Assembly (NCBI RefSeq): GCF_014779555.2
Contig: NZ_CP094357.1
Span: 2,542,001-2,606,000 of the forward strand
DNA: 64,000 nucleotides
From: Lysobacter capsici
GTDB taxonomy: Bacteria; Pseudomonadota; Gammaproteobacteria; Xanthomonadales; Xanthomonadaceae
Direction: 5' to 3'
Positions within the stretch are counted from its first letter, which is position 1, and each line of letters opens with the position of its first letter. The notes below the pieces were generated by a model. That model was not told where the DNA came from, did no database searches, and worked only from the letters and a program-made list of their open reading frames with translations. Shown here piece by piece: positions 9,489 through 17,945 of the stretch. The position numbers and the translations under genes are program-made.

Positions 9489-10154
9489 TCAGTCCTCGAT
9501 CCGCCGCGCCGGGTCCGACAGTTCCAGTTCGCGCAGCACCACTCCGGCCTGGGTGCGGTTGCGCACGCCGAGCCGGTCGAAGATCGCCGACAGATGCGCC
9601 TTGACCGTGCGTTCCTGGACGTCCAGGCGATCGGCGATCTGCTTGTTGAGCAGGCCTTGCGCGACCAGGCTCAGCACCCGGAACTGCTGCGGCGACAGGC
9701 TGGCCAGGCGTGAGGCCAGATCGGCGTCGCCGCGGTCGCTCTGGGTGCGCGCGACCGCCGCGCGCAACGCCGCCGGCAGCCATTGCTCGCAGGCCAGCAC
9801 CGCGCGGATCGCGTCGCGCAGTTCGTCCAGGCCCGAGCTCTTGGGCAGATAACCGGCCGCGCCGTGATCGAGCGCGCGCCGCACCACCCGCGGATCGTCG
9901 TTGGCCGACACCACCGCGACCGCGGTGCCCGGGTACTGGGCGCGGATCGCGGCCAGCCCGGCCAGGCCGTGGTTGCCGGGCATGTGCAGATCCAGCAGGA
10001 CCAGATCGATGCCGGGTTCGGCCTCCAGCGCGGCCAGCGCATCGTCGAGCGTGCCGGCCTCGCGCACCACGGTATCGGGCACCGCGTCGGCGGCGGCCTG
10101 GCGCAGCGCGGCGCGGAACAGCGGATGGTCGTCGGCGATCAGCAGGGTCGGCAT
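9489..10154 (-). CDS. crbR: CrbR-like LuxR/NarL response regulator
   Basis: A 221-residue two-domain regulator. The receiver (1-120) has the acidic pocket in LIADDH, phospho-acceptor Asp55 in LVLLDLHMPG, the conserved SANDD threonine/serine region and Lys105 in GYLPKSS. A linker leads to a C-terminal LuxR helix-turn-helix (about 155-210) with LSPQQFRVLSLVAQGLLNKQ and RTVKAHLSAIFDRLGV. The start at 10154 places the first beta strand directly after Met; the longer frame upstream is arginine-rich and unlikely. Adjacency to the SSS-domain hybrid kinase makes it the probable cognate regulator, like CrbR/AgmR. It is divergent from a 3-hydroxybutyrate-oligomer hydrolase, so it may directly control that promoter (inference). 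Confidence 0.85.
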   Translation of the reverse strand: MPTLLIADDHPLFRAALRQAAADAVPDTVVREAGTLDDALAALEAEPGIDLVLLDLHMPGNHGLAGLAAIRAQYPGTAVAVVSANDDPRVVRRALDHGAAGYLPKSSGLDELRDAIRAVLACEQWLPAALRAAVARTQSDRGDADLASRLASLSPQQFRVLSLVAQGLLNKQIADRLDVQERTVKAHLSAIFDRLGVRNRTQAGVVLRELELSDPARRIED

Positions 10155-10273
10155 CGCGGCTAGCCTAACAGGCGCTGTCGCGAATCCGCTGTCCGTTCGG
10201 CTGGGGCGGCATCGGCGCACGCGCTGTACCAAAGTACGATGAGGACGCCGCCGCGAGTTGCTAGGCTGCGCCG

Positions 10274-12238
10274 ATGAGCGCCTCTATCCTACGTACCGCC
10301 GCGGCCAGCGCCGCCCTGATGCTGTTGGCTTGCGCGATCGCGCCGGTCGCGCCGGCGATGGCCGCGGGCAAATCGCGCGCGGCCGCTGCGAAAACCGCCA
10401 AGGACTCCGCCCCGATGTTCAGCAGTCAACGCCAGACCGAGCACCGCGGCGAACACGACGATCTGCTGACCGCCGGACTCGGCCTCGACGGCCTGCGCGC
10501 GATGGTGCCGCCGGCGTTCGCCGACGCGGCGCATCCCACCCCGGCCGAATTGCGTCGACGCGCGCTGTGGGCGAACTGGCGTGGCATCGCCGATCTCGCG
10601 CCGGGCGGCGGTTACGGCGAGTTGTACGGCAGCACCGCGCCGGTTCCCGGCCGCGAATTCAGCGCGTTCGCGACCGTGCCGGGCGCCAATCAGCCGCACC
10701 GCGTGCTGGTGCAAGTGCCCGATGGATTCGATACCAAGAAACGTTGCGTGGTGGTCAGCGCCTCCTCGGGATCGCGCGGCATCTACGGCTCGATCGCGGT
10801 CGCCGGCGCCTGGGGCCTGCCCAAGGGCTGCGCGGTGGCTTACACCGACAAGGGCGCGGGCACCGATTACTTCGATCTCGATGCCGGCCAGGGCGTGCGC
10901 GCCGACGGCACGGTCGGGCCGGCCTCGGAAGGCGGGCTCGCGTTTACGCCCAAGGCGAGCCAGCGCGAAGGCGGCAAGGGCATCGCGTTCAAGCACGCGC
11001 ATTCGCAGGACAACCCCGAGGCCGACTGGGGCCGGCATGTACATCAGGCCGCGCAGTTCGCGTTGGCCTCGTTGAACCAGGCGTTTCCCGAGCAGGCGCC
11101 GTTCACCGACGCGAACACCCGGGTGATCGCGGTCGGCATCTCCAACGGCGGCGGCGCGGTATTGCGCGCGGCCGAATTGAACGACACGCCGTGGCTGGAC
11201 GCGGTGGTCGCAGGCGAGCCGAACATCTACGTCGCCGGCGCGCGGCCGTTGTACGACTACACCACCGAAGCGGCCTTGCTGATGCCGTGCGCGCTGTTGC
11301 ACAAGCCGCTCGCGGCCGCGCCGGTGACGCCGATCACCGGCGACAGCGCCGAATCGTTCTGCACCTACGTCGCAGGACTCGGCCTGCTCGGCGATGAAGC
11401 CAGGCAGGCGAGCACCGAAGTGCGCGCGCAAGCCGCCTACGAACGCATGCACGCCAGCGGCTGGAGCGACGATGCATTGCGCGCTGGCGCGCTGTCGGTG
11501 AATTTCGATCTGTGGCGCGCGGTCGCGGCGACTTACGCCTCCGCTTACGGTCGTTACGCGCCGGCCGGACAGGCGCGCACGAAGGATCCGGATCAGCCCT
11601 GGGTGCGTTATGCCTATGCCGCCGCGACCCCGGCCAGCGCCAGCGCGCCGGCCGCCGAACGCGCGGCCAGCGAGAGCGAACGCGCGGCGTGGTGGTCCGA
11701 TGCCAGCGGCATTCCGCCGGGCGCGGGCGTGCAGTTGTTCGGTCCGAGCGGCGGCGAACGCCTTGCGCCGTTGGCGGCGCTGCGCGAGTTGTGGAGCGGC
11801 GAGATCCTCGGCGGCGAAGCGGCGTATCCCGAATACGGCGCCGCGCTCAAGCGCGCGCACGAACGCGTGCGCGCCGGCATCGAACAGACCCGCGCCTCCG
11901 CGCCGCGCAAGGACCTGCCGATCGTGGTCGTGCATGGGCTCGACGACGGTTTGATCCCGCCGGCGTTCAGCAGCGCGCCGTATGTCGCGATGGCGCGCAA
12001 GGCCGGCGCGCAGGTGCGCTATTGGCAAGTTCGCAACGTCCAGCATTTCGACGCCTTCCTTGGCTTGCCGGCGATGGGCGCGCGTTATCTGCCGCTACTG
12101 CCATATGTGTATGCCGCGCTCGATCGCGTCGAGGCGCATCTGGATCAGGGCACGCCGCTGCCTGCCGATGCGGTAGTGGCGAATTCGCCGCGCGCGGGCA
12201 AGGGCTTGACGGCCGAGAACCTGGCGGTGCCGAAGTAA
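10274..12238 (+). CDS. D-(-)-3-hydroxybutyrate oligomer hydrolase
   Basis: A 654-residue alpha/beta hydrolase of the 3HB-oligomer hydrolase family. It hydrolyses soluble 3-hydroxybutyrate oligomers released by poly-3-hydroxybutyrate depolymerases. An N-terminal signal-like segment (ALMLLACAIAPVAPAMA) suggests periplasmic or extracellular location. Family traits include LTAGLGLDGL near residue 65, VVVSASSGSRGIYG, TDKGAGTDYFD, the nucleophile region GISNGGG (Ser290) and the acid/histidine region VVVHGLDDGLIPP and NVQHFDAFLGLPA near the C-terminus. Phasing with the nearby PHA synthase genes supports a role in polymer or oligomer turnover. The gene starts 120 bases from the divergent crbR-like regulator. 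Confidence 0.88.
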   Translation: MSASILRTAAASAALMLLACAIAPVAPAMAAGKSRAAAAKTAKDSAPMFSSQRQTEHRGEHDDLLTAGLGLDGLRAMVPPAFADAAHPTPAELRRRALWANWRGIADLAPGGGYGELYGSTAPVPGREFSAFATVPGANQPHRVLVQVPDGFDTKKRCVVVSASSGSRGIYGSIAVAGAWGLPKGCAVAYTDKGAGTDYFDLDAGQGVRADGTVGPASEGGLAFTPKASQREGGKGIAFKHAHSQDNPEADWGRHVHQAAQFALASLNQAFPEQAPFTDANTRVIAVGISNGGGAVLRAAELNDTPWLDAVVAGEPNIYVAGARPLYDYTTEAALLMPCALLHKPLAAAPVTPITGDSAESFCTYVAGLGLLGDEARQASTEVRAQAAYERMHASGWSDDALRAGALSVNFDLWRAVAATYASAYGRYAPAGQARTKDPDQPWVRYAYAAATPASASAPAAERAASESERAAWWSDASGIPPGAGVQLFGPSGGERLAPLAALRELWSGEILGGEAAYPEYGAALKRAHERVRAGIEQTRASAPRKDLPIVVVHGLDDGLIPPAFSSAPYVAMARKAGAQVRYWQVRNVQHFDAFLGLPAMGARYLPLLPYVYAALDRVEAHLDQGTPLPADAVVANSPRAGKGLTAENLAVPK

Positions 12239-12556
12239 TCCGATCGGGTTGGGTTGGATAAAAGCTTCAATCGTCGCGTTCGAGTTCGCGGCGAAGACGA
12301 TCAGGGCTGCAACTCGCTGAACTTGACGATCGCGCCGACGCTGGCGCGGTCAAACCCGTATTCCGACGACCGAGGTCTCGATCGCCGCCGCCGCGGCGCG
12401 TCGGGTAAATCGCCGAAAACCCCGGCGCAGCCTGGATTTGCCCGGCGCGCATCGCCTGAGTGCGACTTCGGCCTCTTGCGGCCTGCACACTGGCTTTGGC
12501 AGGCTGGGCGCACATCCTGAACGGCGAACGCGCCGTTCGCCCTGGAGCCAAGCCGC
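12239..12556. other. Intergenic region, nothing recognised
   Basis: About 320 bases between the oligomer hydrolase and pssA. Frames crossing it have no family resemblance. It presumably holds the pssA promoter, but I see no clear boxes. Confidence 0.4.
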
Positions 12557-13171
12557 ATGCCGCGCCATTTTTCGATGCTTCGCGAATTCCACCTCGCGGA
12601 TTGGTTCACCCTCGCCAACGCCTTCTGCGGCACCGGCGCGATCTTCGCCGCGATGCGTTTCCTGCAGGAAGGCGGGGTGCGCGATCTGATGATCGGCATG
12701 GCGCTGATCCCGCTGGCTTTCATCTTCGATGCGCTCGACGGCCGGGTCGCGCGTTGGCGCAAGTCGTCCTCTACCCTGGGGCGCGAACTCGATTCGCTGG
12801 CCGACGTGATCTCCTTCGGCGTCGCGCCCGCCGCGCTGGCCTACGCCTGCGGCCTGCAGGGCGGCTGGGACTGGGTGATCCTGAGCTACTTCGTCGGCTG
12901 CGGCGTCAGCCGACTGGCGCGCTACAACGTCACCGCCGAGGCGATGTCGGGCGAGGAAGGCAAGGTCAAATATTTCGAAGGCACGCCGATTCCGACCAGC
13001 CTGCTGCTGGTGATCGTGCTCGCGGTCGCGGCCTGGCAGGGCGCGATCGGCGCGGACCTGTGGTTCGGTGGCTACCGGCTCGGCCCGTGGCTGTTCCATC
13101 CGCTGGTGCTGATGTTCGCGCTGTCGGGCTCGTTGATGATCAGCAAGACGCTGCATATTCCCAAGCCCTGA
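12557..13171 (+). CDS. pssA: CDP-diacylglycerol-serine O-phosphatidyltransferase
   Basis: A 204-residue integral membrane enzyme of the CDP-alcohol phosphatidyltransferase class. The signature DG-x2-AR-x8-G-x3-D-x3-D is present as DALDGRVARWRKSSSTLGRE followed by LDSLADVISFGVAP (about residues 56-92). Roughly six helices follow, with the CGVSRLARYNV region characteristic of the PssA type rather than PgsA. It condenses CDP-diacylglycerol with serine to phosphatidylserine, the precursor of phosphatidylethanolamine. The start at 12557 gives an amphipathic N-terminus FHLADWFTLANAFCG typical of the family. It is followed by a repeat-filled intergenic region and appears monocistronic. Confidence 0.9.
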   Translation: MPRHFSMLREFHLADWFTLANAFCGTGAIFAAMRFLQEGGVRDLMIGMALIPLAFIFDALDGRVARWRKSSSTLGRELDSLADVISFGVAPAALAYACGLQGGWDWVILSYFVGCGVSRLARYNVTAEAMSGEEGKVKYFEGTPIPTSLLLVIVLAVAAWQGAIGADLWFGGYRLGPWLFHPLVLMFALSGSLMISKTLHIPKP

Positions 13172-13239
13172 GCGTCGGCGGGTTTTCGTCGCGGCGTTCG
13201 CGCCTTGTTCGCGGCACGATCATCGCGCCGCCATGAACC

Positions 13240-13620
13240 GCCCCGAATGCGTTCCCCCCCCCTTATGTAGGGGGATTCGCTTTTTGACCCGAGCAAAGGC
13301 AAAAGCTCAAATCCCCCGCGTCTGCTGCGCAGACGCCGCCCCCTTTTCTAAAGTGGGCAAAAGCGGTTTGCGTCCTGATTTAAGTTTCATCCTTCGCATC
13401 GTGCTCAGCCGCCCCGAATGCGTTCCCCCCTTTGTAAAAGGGGGGCTAGGGGGGATTTGCTTTTAGTCCCGAGCAAAAGCAAAAGCTCAAATCCCCCGCG
13501 TCTGCTGCGCAGACGCCGCCCCCTTTTTCTAAAGTGGGCAAAAGCCGCGCTGCTTTTGATTTGAGGATTCGTCGCATCGTGATGGGCCGCGACGAATGCG
13601 TTCCCCTTTGCAAAGGGCCG
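13240..13620. repeat. Three tandem ~175-bp repeat units containing the C/G-run motif
   Basis: Units begin with GAATGCGTTCCCC at 13245, 13416 and 13594 (spacings 171 and 178). The first two carry the TTCCCCCC...GGGGGATTYGCTTTT arm, an AGCAAAAGCAAAAGCTC stretch and a short palindrome (GCGTCTGCTGCGCAGACGC). They end in CCCCCTTTTCTAAAGTGGGC. The third unit is partial. The stretch 13172-13770 holds no gene. Confidence 0.8.
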
Positions 13621-13770
13621 AGTGGGATTTACCGTCGGCCTCAAGAGGCAAACGCCCCGCACAGCACACATTTTCCGCAAGCCCGCGGCCGCATTCACGA
13701 ACCGCCCGTGTCCGTCCACGCGCGCGGCAACACGCCATTGCTATGATCGGCGCAAACCACGGAGGCGGTG

Positions 13771-15009
13771 ATGGCGAATTTCGGTTTCGGTTCGAACAAT
13801 CCCGGCGATTTCTTCGGCGCGGGCGCCGACATGAATCAGCCCGGTTTCGAAAAACTCGCGCGACAGTACTGGGGCGCATGGGGCGAGATGATGCGCGGCG
13901 CGGCGCCGCAATCGGCGCAGCAGCCGTCGATGCCGGGCTGGAACGAGGCGGTGAGCTGGTGGTCGCAGTTGGCCAAGGGCGGGCAACCGCAGGTCGACGA
14001 CACCCTGGACCGTTTCAACAGTCAGGCGCGCGGCTGGTTCGGCGAAATCCAGAAACTGGCCTCGCAGTTCGCCGGCAGCGACGCCTCGGCCGGCGACATC
14101 GCCGGCGCCTGGAAGCAGGCGCTGGGCGGGCAGGGCGCCAATCCCTTCGCCGATGTGTTGAGCGCGATGCGCGGGCCGGGCCAGCAGGATTTCGGCCGCT
14201 GGGCCGAGCAGATGGGGCCGTTCCTGGAACGCCTGCAGAGTCAGGGCCAGTCCTTGCTGGGTCTGCCCGCGTTCGGTTTCTCGCGCGAGCATCAAGAGCG
14301 CGTGCAGCAGTTGCTGCAGGCGCAGTCCGATTACCAGAAGCAGAGCCAGGCCTATAACGCGCTGATGGCCGAAGCCGGCCAGGACGCGTTCTCGCGCTTC
14401 GAAGACAAACTGGCCGAGCGCAGCGAACCCGGCCGCCAGATCGGCAGCGCGCGCGCCTTGTTCGATCTGTGGATCGACGCGGCCGAAGAAGCCTATGCCG
14501 ATATCGCGCTGTCGCCGCGGTTCCGCGACGCCTACGCCGCGCTGGTGAATTCGCAGATGCGTCTGCGCGCCGGCGTGCAGAAGGAGATCGAACAGGCCAG
14601 CGGCAGCTTCGGCATGCCGACCCGCACCGAGATCGACGCCGCGCATCGCAAGATCGTCCAGCTCGAACGCGAACTGCGCCGTCTGCGCGATGAAGTGCAG
14701 AACACGCGCGAGCCGGCGCCGGCGCCGCGCGAAGCGCGTCCGGTCGCGGCCAAGCCCGCGGCGACACGTTCGGCAAAGCCGGCGGCGCCACAGCCGGCGG
14801 CGAAGAAAGCCGCGGCCAAGTCCTCGCGACCGGCTGCGGCCGCGGCGGCCAAGCCGGCGCTGAAGCAGCCCAAGCCCGCGCCCGCCAAGGCGGCGAAGAA
14901 AACCGCGATCGCGCGTCCGCAGCCGCCGGCCACGCCGCGCGCCGCGAGCGCGGTGAAGCCGGCCAAGGCCGCGCAAACCGGCAAGGCCGCCAAGCAGGGA
15001 GCGCGCTGA
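13771..15009 (+). CDS. phaE: Class III polyhydroxyalkanoate synthase subunit PhaE
   Basis: A 412-residue protein preceded by GGAGG five bases before the ATG at 13771 (an in-frame GTG lies at 13768). The N-terminal 310 residues show PhaE traits: FEKLARQYWGAWGEMM, a long helical region, and the conserved LFDLWIDAAEEAYADIALSP segment near residue 230 with RFRDAYAALVNSQMRLR after it. PhaE pairs with PhaC to form the active class III synthase that polymerises hydroxyacyl-CoA into PHA granules. The last ~98 residues are an Ala/Lys/Pro tail (AKPAATRSAKPAAPQPAAKK and similar), like the DNA- or nucleoid-binding tails of some phasins. The tail is longer than in typical PhaE. It is translationally linked to phaC one base downstream. 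Confidence 0.88.
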   Translation: MANFGFGSNNPGDFFGAGADMNQPGFEKLARQYWGAWGEMMRGAAPQSAQQPSMPGWNEAVSWWSQLAKGGQPQVDDTLDRFNSQARGWFGEIQKLASQFAGSDASAGDIAGAWKQALGGQGANPFADVLSAMRGPGQQDFGRWAEQMGPFLERLQSQGQSLLGLPAFGFSREHQERVQQLLQAQSDYQKQSQAYNALMAEAGQDAFSRFEDKLAERSEPGRQIGSARALFDLWIDAAEEAYADIALSPRFRDAYAALVNSQMRLRAGVQKEIEQASGSFGMPTRTEIDAAHRKIVQLERELRRLRDEVQNTREPAPAPREARPVAAKPAATRSAKPAAPQPAAKKAAAKSSRPAAAAAAKPALKQPKPAPAKAAKKTAIARPQPPATPRAASAVKPAKAAQTGKAAKQGAR

Positions 15010-15010
15010 G

Positions 15011-16081
15011 ATGACCGCACCGATCAATTTCAGCGCCGAATCGCTGGCCAACGAGGCGATGGCCGCGCAGAACAAGCTGCGCGCGGGTCTGGACACCCTG
15101 CGCGAGGTGGGCGATATCCAATACGGCGCGACCCAGCGCGAGGAAGTGTGGCGCGACGGCAAGGTGGCGCTGTACCGCTTCCGCGGCGACAAGGCGCCGA
15201 CCGCGAAAGTGCCGCTGCTGATCGCCTACGCGCTGGTCAATCGTCCGTACATGGTCGACCTGCAGGCGGATAAGTCGATCGTGCGCGGCCTGCTCGAACG
15301 CGGCGAGGACGTGTACATCCTCGACTGGGGCTATCCGGACCGTTCCGATCGTTATCTGGAACTGGAGGACTACATCCAGCGTTTTCTCGGCGGCGCGGTC
15401 GATCATCTGCGTCGCGAATACCGGCTGGACGCGATCAACCTGCTCGGCATCTGCCAGGGCGGCGCGTTCTCGCTGTGCTATTCGGCCCTGAATCCGGACA
15501 AGGTGCGCAACCTGATCACCATGGTCACGCCGGTGGATTTCCACACCGGCGACAACATGCTGTCGAACTGGACGCGCGGGCTCGACATCGATCAGTTCGT
15601 CGACACCTTGGGCAACGTCCCGGCCGACGTCATGAACTGGTGCTACCTGACCTTGAAGCCGTGGCGGCTGTTCGTGCAGAAGTACGTCGGTCTGATCGAC
15701 ATTCTCGACGACAAGCGCGCGCTGGAGGATTTCCTGCGCATGGAGAAGTGGATCTTCGATTCGCCGGATCAGGCGGGCGAGGCGTTCCGCCAGTTCATCA
15801 AGCAGTTCTATCAGGGCAACGGCTTCGTCAACGGCGGCATCGACATCGGCGGCCGCGCGGTCGATCTGGGCTATGTCGACATGCCGGTGCTGAACATCTA
15901 CGCCGAGCAGGATCATCTGGTGCCGCCGGCAGCGTCGAAGGCGCTGGCCGATCTGGTCGGCACCGCCGATTACAGCGAGCTGTCGTTCAAGGGCGGCCAC
16001 ATCGGCATTTACGTGTCCGGTCGCGCCCAGCGCGAAGTGCCGAGCGCGATTCACGACTGGCTGGCGCAGCGGTCGCGTTGA
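15011..16081 (+). CDS. phaC: Class III poly(R)-hydroxyalkanoic acid synthase subunit PhaC
   Basis: A 356-residue catalytic subunit. The lipase-like box is GICQGG with nucleophile Cys148; Asp301 (YAEQDHLVPP) and His330 (KGGHIG) complete the triad at the expected spacing. The length is right for the class III PhaC (about 350-360), which needs PhaE. Other family stretches include LIAYALVNRPYMVDLQ, YILDWGYPDRSDRY and KPWRLFVQKYVGLID. The gene begins one base after the phaE stop. Together they polymerise short-chain 3-hydroxyacyl-CoAs into storage polymer in the cytoplasm. Confidence 0.93.
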   Translation: MTAPINFSAESLANEAMAAQNKLRAGLDTLREVGDIQYGATQREEVWRDGKVALYRFRGDKAPTAKVPLLIAYALVNRPYMVDLQADKSIVRGLLERGEDVYILDWGYPDRSDRYLELEDYIQRFLGGAVDHLRREYRLDAINLLGICQGGAFSLCYSALNPDKVRNLITMVTPVDFHTGDNMLSNWTRGLDIDQFVDTLGNVPADVMNWCYLTLKPWRLFVQKYVGLIDILDDKRALEDFLRMEKWIFDSPDQAGEAFRQFIKQFYQGNGFVNGGIDIGGRAVDLGYVDMPVLNIYAEQDHLVPPAASKALADLVGTADYSELSFKGGHIGIYVSGRAQREVPSAIHDWLAQRSR

Positions 16082-16394
16082 GGTTTGCGTCTCGCGCAAG
16101 CGAAGATCTCAGCAGGTTCAACTCGTCGGCGTTTGGGCACTACCTTCTCCCGCTCGCGGGAGAAGGTGGTCCGAAGGACCGGATGAGGGCAGGGCGAGGC
16201 GGGACGTATTTGATCGGCGACGCAACAAGCCCTCACCCCAACCCCTCTCAGCTCTGCACTCCCTTCGGTCGCCGCGCGGGAGAGGGGCTTGCATTCACCG
16301 TCGCGGCGGTTGTTCGCGATGGCGGTTCGATCAATGTCGATCCATTTACATCGCCCGGGTTAGTCTTGACCCCGCCCGATACCGGAACACTCGC
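16082..16394. repeat. Intergenic MITE-like repeat (GGGAGAAGG / GGGAGAGGGG type)
   Basis: A 150-base inverted structure occupies 16140-16289. The left end has TTCTCCCGCTCGCGGGAGAA followed by GGTGGTCCGAAGGACCGGATGAGGG-type sequence; the right end has CCCTCACCCCAACCCCTCTC followed by GCGCGGGAGAGGGGCTTGC. This class of dispersed intergenic repeat is widespread in gamma-proteobacteria. No gene is present in the gap. Confidence 0.6.
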
Positions 16395-17132
16395 ATGCAT
16401 CGAATCCTGAGCTTATTGCTGATCGCCACGTTGACCGCATGCGCGGCCGCGCCGAATCGCCAGACCGCCGTCGCATCCACCGATTCCGCCACGACCACCC
16501 CGGCCGCAGCGGCACCCGAAGGCGCCGCGCCGCGCGATTCGCGCGAATGGGAACCGACCGTGCAGGCCTGGGAAGCCGAAGACGCGCGCGTGCGCCGCAT
16601 GCCCGGCGCGGTGGTGTTCGTCGGCAGTTCCTCGATCCGCTACTGGACCACGCTGGCCGAGGATTTCCCTGGCGTGGTGTCGATCAACCGCGGCTACGGC
16701 AGTTCGCGCGCCTACGACTCGGTGTACTACGCCGATCGCATCGTCAACGCCTACCAGCCGCGCGCGGTGGTGTTCTATGCCGGCGAAAACGACCTCAACG
16801 AAGGCCGCAGCCCGCAGCAGGTGCGCGACGATTTCGCCGCGTTCGTGCAACGCGTGCAGGCCGGTACGCCGAAGGCGCGGATCGGTTTCGTGTCGATCAA
16901 GCCCAGTCCCTCGCGCAGGGCGATACTGCCGCAGGTCGTCCAGGCCAATGCGCTTATCCGCGACTACATCAAGACCGTGCAGGGCGTGGACTATCTCGAC
17001 GTGTTCACGCCGATGCTCGACGCCAGCGGGGAGCCGCGCGAAGAATTGTTCCTGGCCGACCGCCTGCATATGAATCGCACCGGCTACGCGATCTGGATCA
17101 AGGTGGTCGGCCCCTGGCTGGCCAAGCCCTGA
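16395..17132 (+). CDS. SGNH/GDSL-type hydrolase lipoprotein
   Basis: A 245-residue predicted lipoprotein: signal peptide MHRILSLLLIATLTAC with lipobox LTAC and lipidated Cys16, then a low-complexity linker to about residue 45. The hydrolase fold shows block I VVFVGSSSIRYW (catalytic Ser near 78), a glycine in NRGYGSSRAY, block III AGENDLNEG and the C-terminal DRLHMN with catalytic Asp and His. SGNH enzymes are esterases, lipases or carbohydrate acetylesterases; the substrate is not evident. It probably acts at the inner face of the outer membrane. It is a single gene between the PHA operon and small unrelated genes. Confidence 0.85.
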   Translation: MHRILSLLLIATLTACAAAPNRQTAVASTDSATTTPAAAAPEGAAPRDSREWEPTVQAWEAEDARVRRMPGAVVFVGSSSIRYWTTLAEDFPGVVSINRGYGSSRAYDSVYYADRIVNAYQPRAVVFYAGENDLNEGRSPQQVRDDFAAFVQRVQAGTPKARIGFVSIKPSPSRRAILPQVVQANALIRDYIKTVQGVDYLDVFTPMLDASGEPREELFLADRLHMNRTGYAIWIKVVGPWLAKP

Positions 17133-17266
17133 CGCCGCGCGGCGCGCAGCGCGCTTCGACATCTCGCGGACATGGCCGCTGCCATGCTCCGCGCCACCGG
17201 TCCATCGAATCTTGACGTGCGCCCCATGACGCGGGGCGCATGCAACGCACCAGCGAGAACCGCTTC

Positions 17267-17683
17267 ATGAACCACCGCGCCGCCGCTTTTCGCCCCCGCA
17301 GTCTCGCCGTGTTCGCCGCGGCCTTGCTCGGCGCCGCGTCCGTCGCCGTCCAGGCCGCGCCGTCGCCCCAGGCCGAGCGCGAAACCGAGCAACTCATCCA
17401 GGCGCTGGGCAGCTCAAGTTGCCAGTTCGAACGCAACGGCAGTTGGTACGACTCGGCCGAGGCGCAGGCGCATCTGCGCAAGAAACTGGCCTATCTGCGC
17501 AAGCGCGATATGGCCGATACCGCCGAGCTGTTCATCGAGCGCGCCGGCAGCGAAAGCAGCCTCAGCGGCAAGCCGTACCGGGTGCGCTGCGGCAACGCCG
17601 CGCCGGTCGCCTCGGCGGCCTGGCTGAAAGCCAAACTGGTTCAGCTGCGCGCCGCCAAGCCGGCGACGACGCCATCGCCCTGA
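17267..17683 (+). CDS. DUF5329 family exported protein
   Basis: A 138-residue protein with a signal peptide (cleavage after VAVQA, near residue 30). The mature part carries the DUF5329 pattern: EQLIQALGSSSCQFERNGSW, then YDSAEAQAHLRKKLAYL and a C-terminal PYRVRCG; two cysteines are placed to form a disulfide. The Met at 17267 is preferred over the in-frame ATG at 17240 because it places the basic n-region normally, although both have weak ribosome-binding sites. Function of the family is not established; periplasmic location is inferred. Confidence 0.75.
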   Translation: MNHRAAAFRPRSLAVFAAALLGAASVAVQAAPSPQAERETEQLIQALGSSSCQFERNGSWYDSAEAQAHLRKKLAYLRKRDMADTAELFIERAGSESSLSGKPYRVRCGNAAPVASAAWLKAKLVQLRAAKPATTPSP

Positions 17684-17732
17684 CGCGCTAGACTGGCCGC
17701 GAACCTGCAGTGAGCTTCGGAGACGGCGAGGA

Positions 17733-17936
17733 ATGAACAGCGCCACGCCCCGGTTCTGCCGCTCCCGGCACGACCGCATGATCGCCGGCGTGGCTGGCGG
17801 CCTCGCCCTGCGCCTGCGCTGGAATCCGGTGATCGTGCGCGGCGCCTTCGTGGTGCTGGCCCTGGCCACCTTCGTGCTGCCGGTCGCCCTGCTGTATCTG
17901 ATCCTGTGGCTGTTCATGCCCGAAGAGGGCTGCTGA
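17733..17936 (+). CDS. PspC domain membrane protein
   Basis: A 67-residue protein that is almost only a PspC domain: SRHDRMIAGVAGGLALRLRW, then a helix ending in LILWLFMPEEGC. A GGAG and GAGGA ribosome-binding sequence lies before the ATG. PspC-type proteins sit in the inner membrane and, in enterobacteria, take part in the phage-shock envelope-stress response. Stand-alone short PspC proteins such as this are of uncertain role. The next gene lies in the same frame ten bases after the TGA stop. Confidence 0.8.
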   Translation: MNSATPRFCRSRHDRMIAGVAGGLALRLRWNPVIVRGAFVVLALATFVLPVALLYLILWLFMPEEGC

Positions 17937-17945
17937 CTGGGCGCG

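Noticed and set aside
13240-13620. Possible CRISPR array (regular direct repeats)
   Set aside because: Units are ~175 bp with no short repeat-unique spacer pattern, and no cas genes are near.
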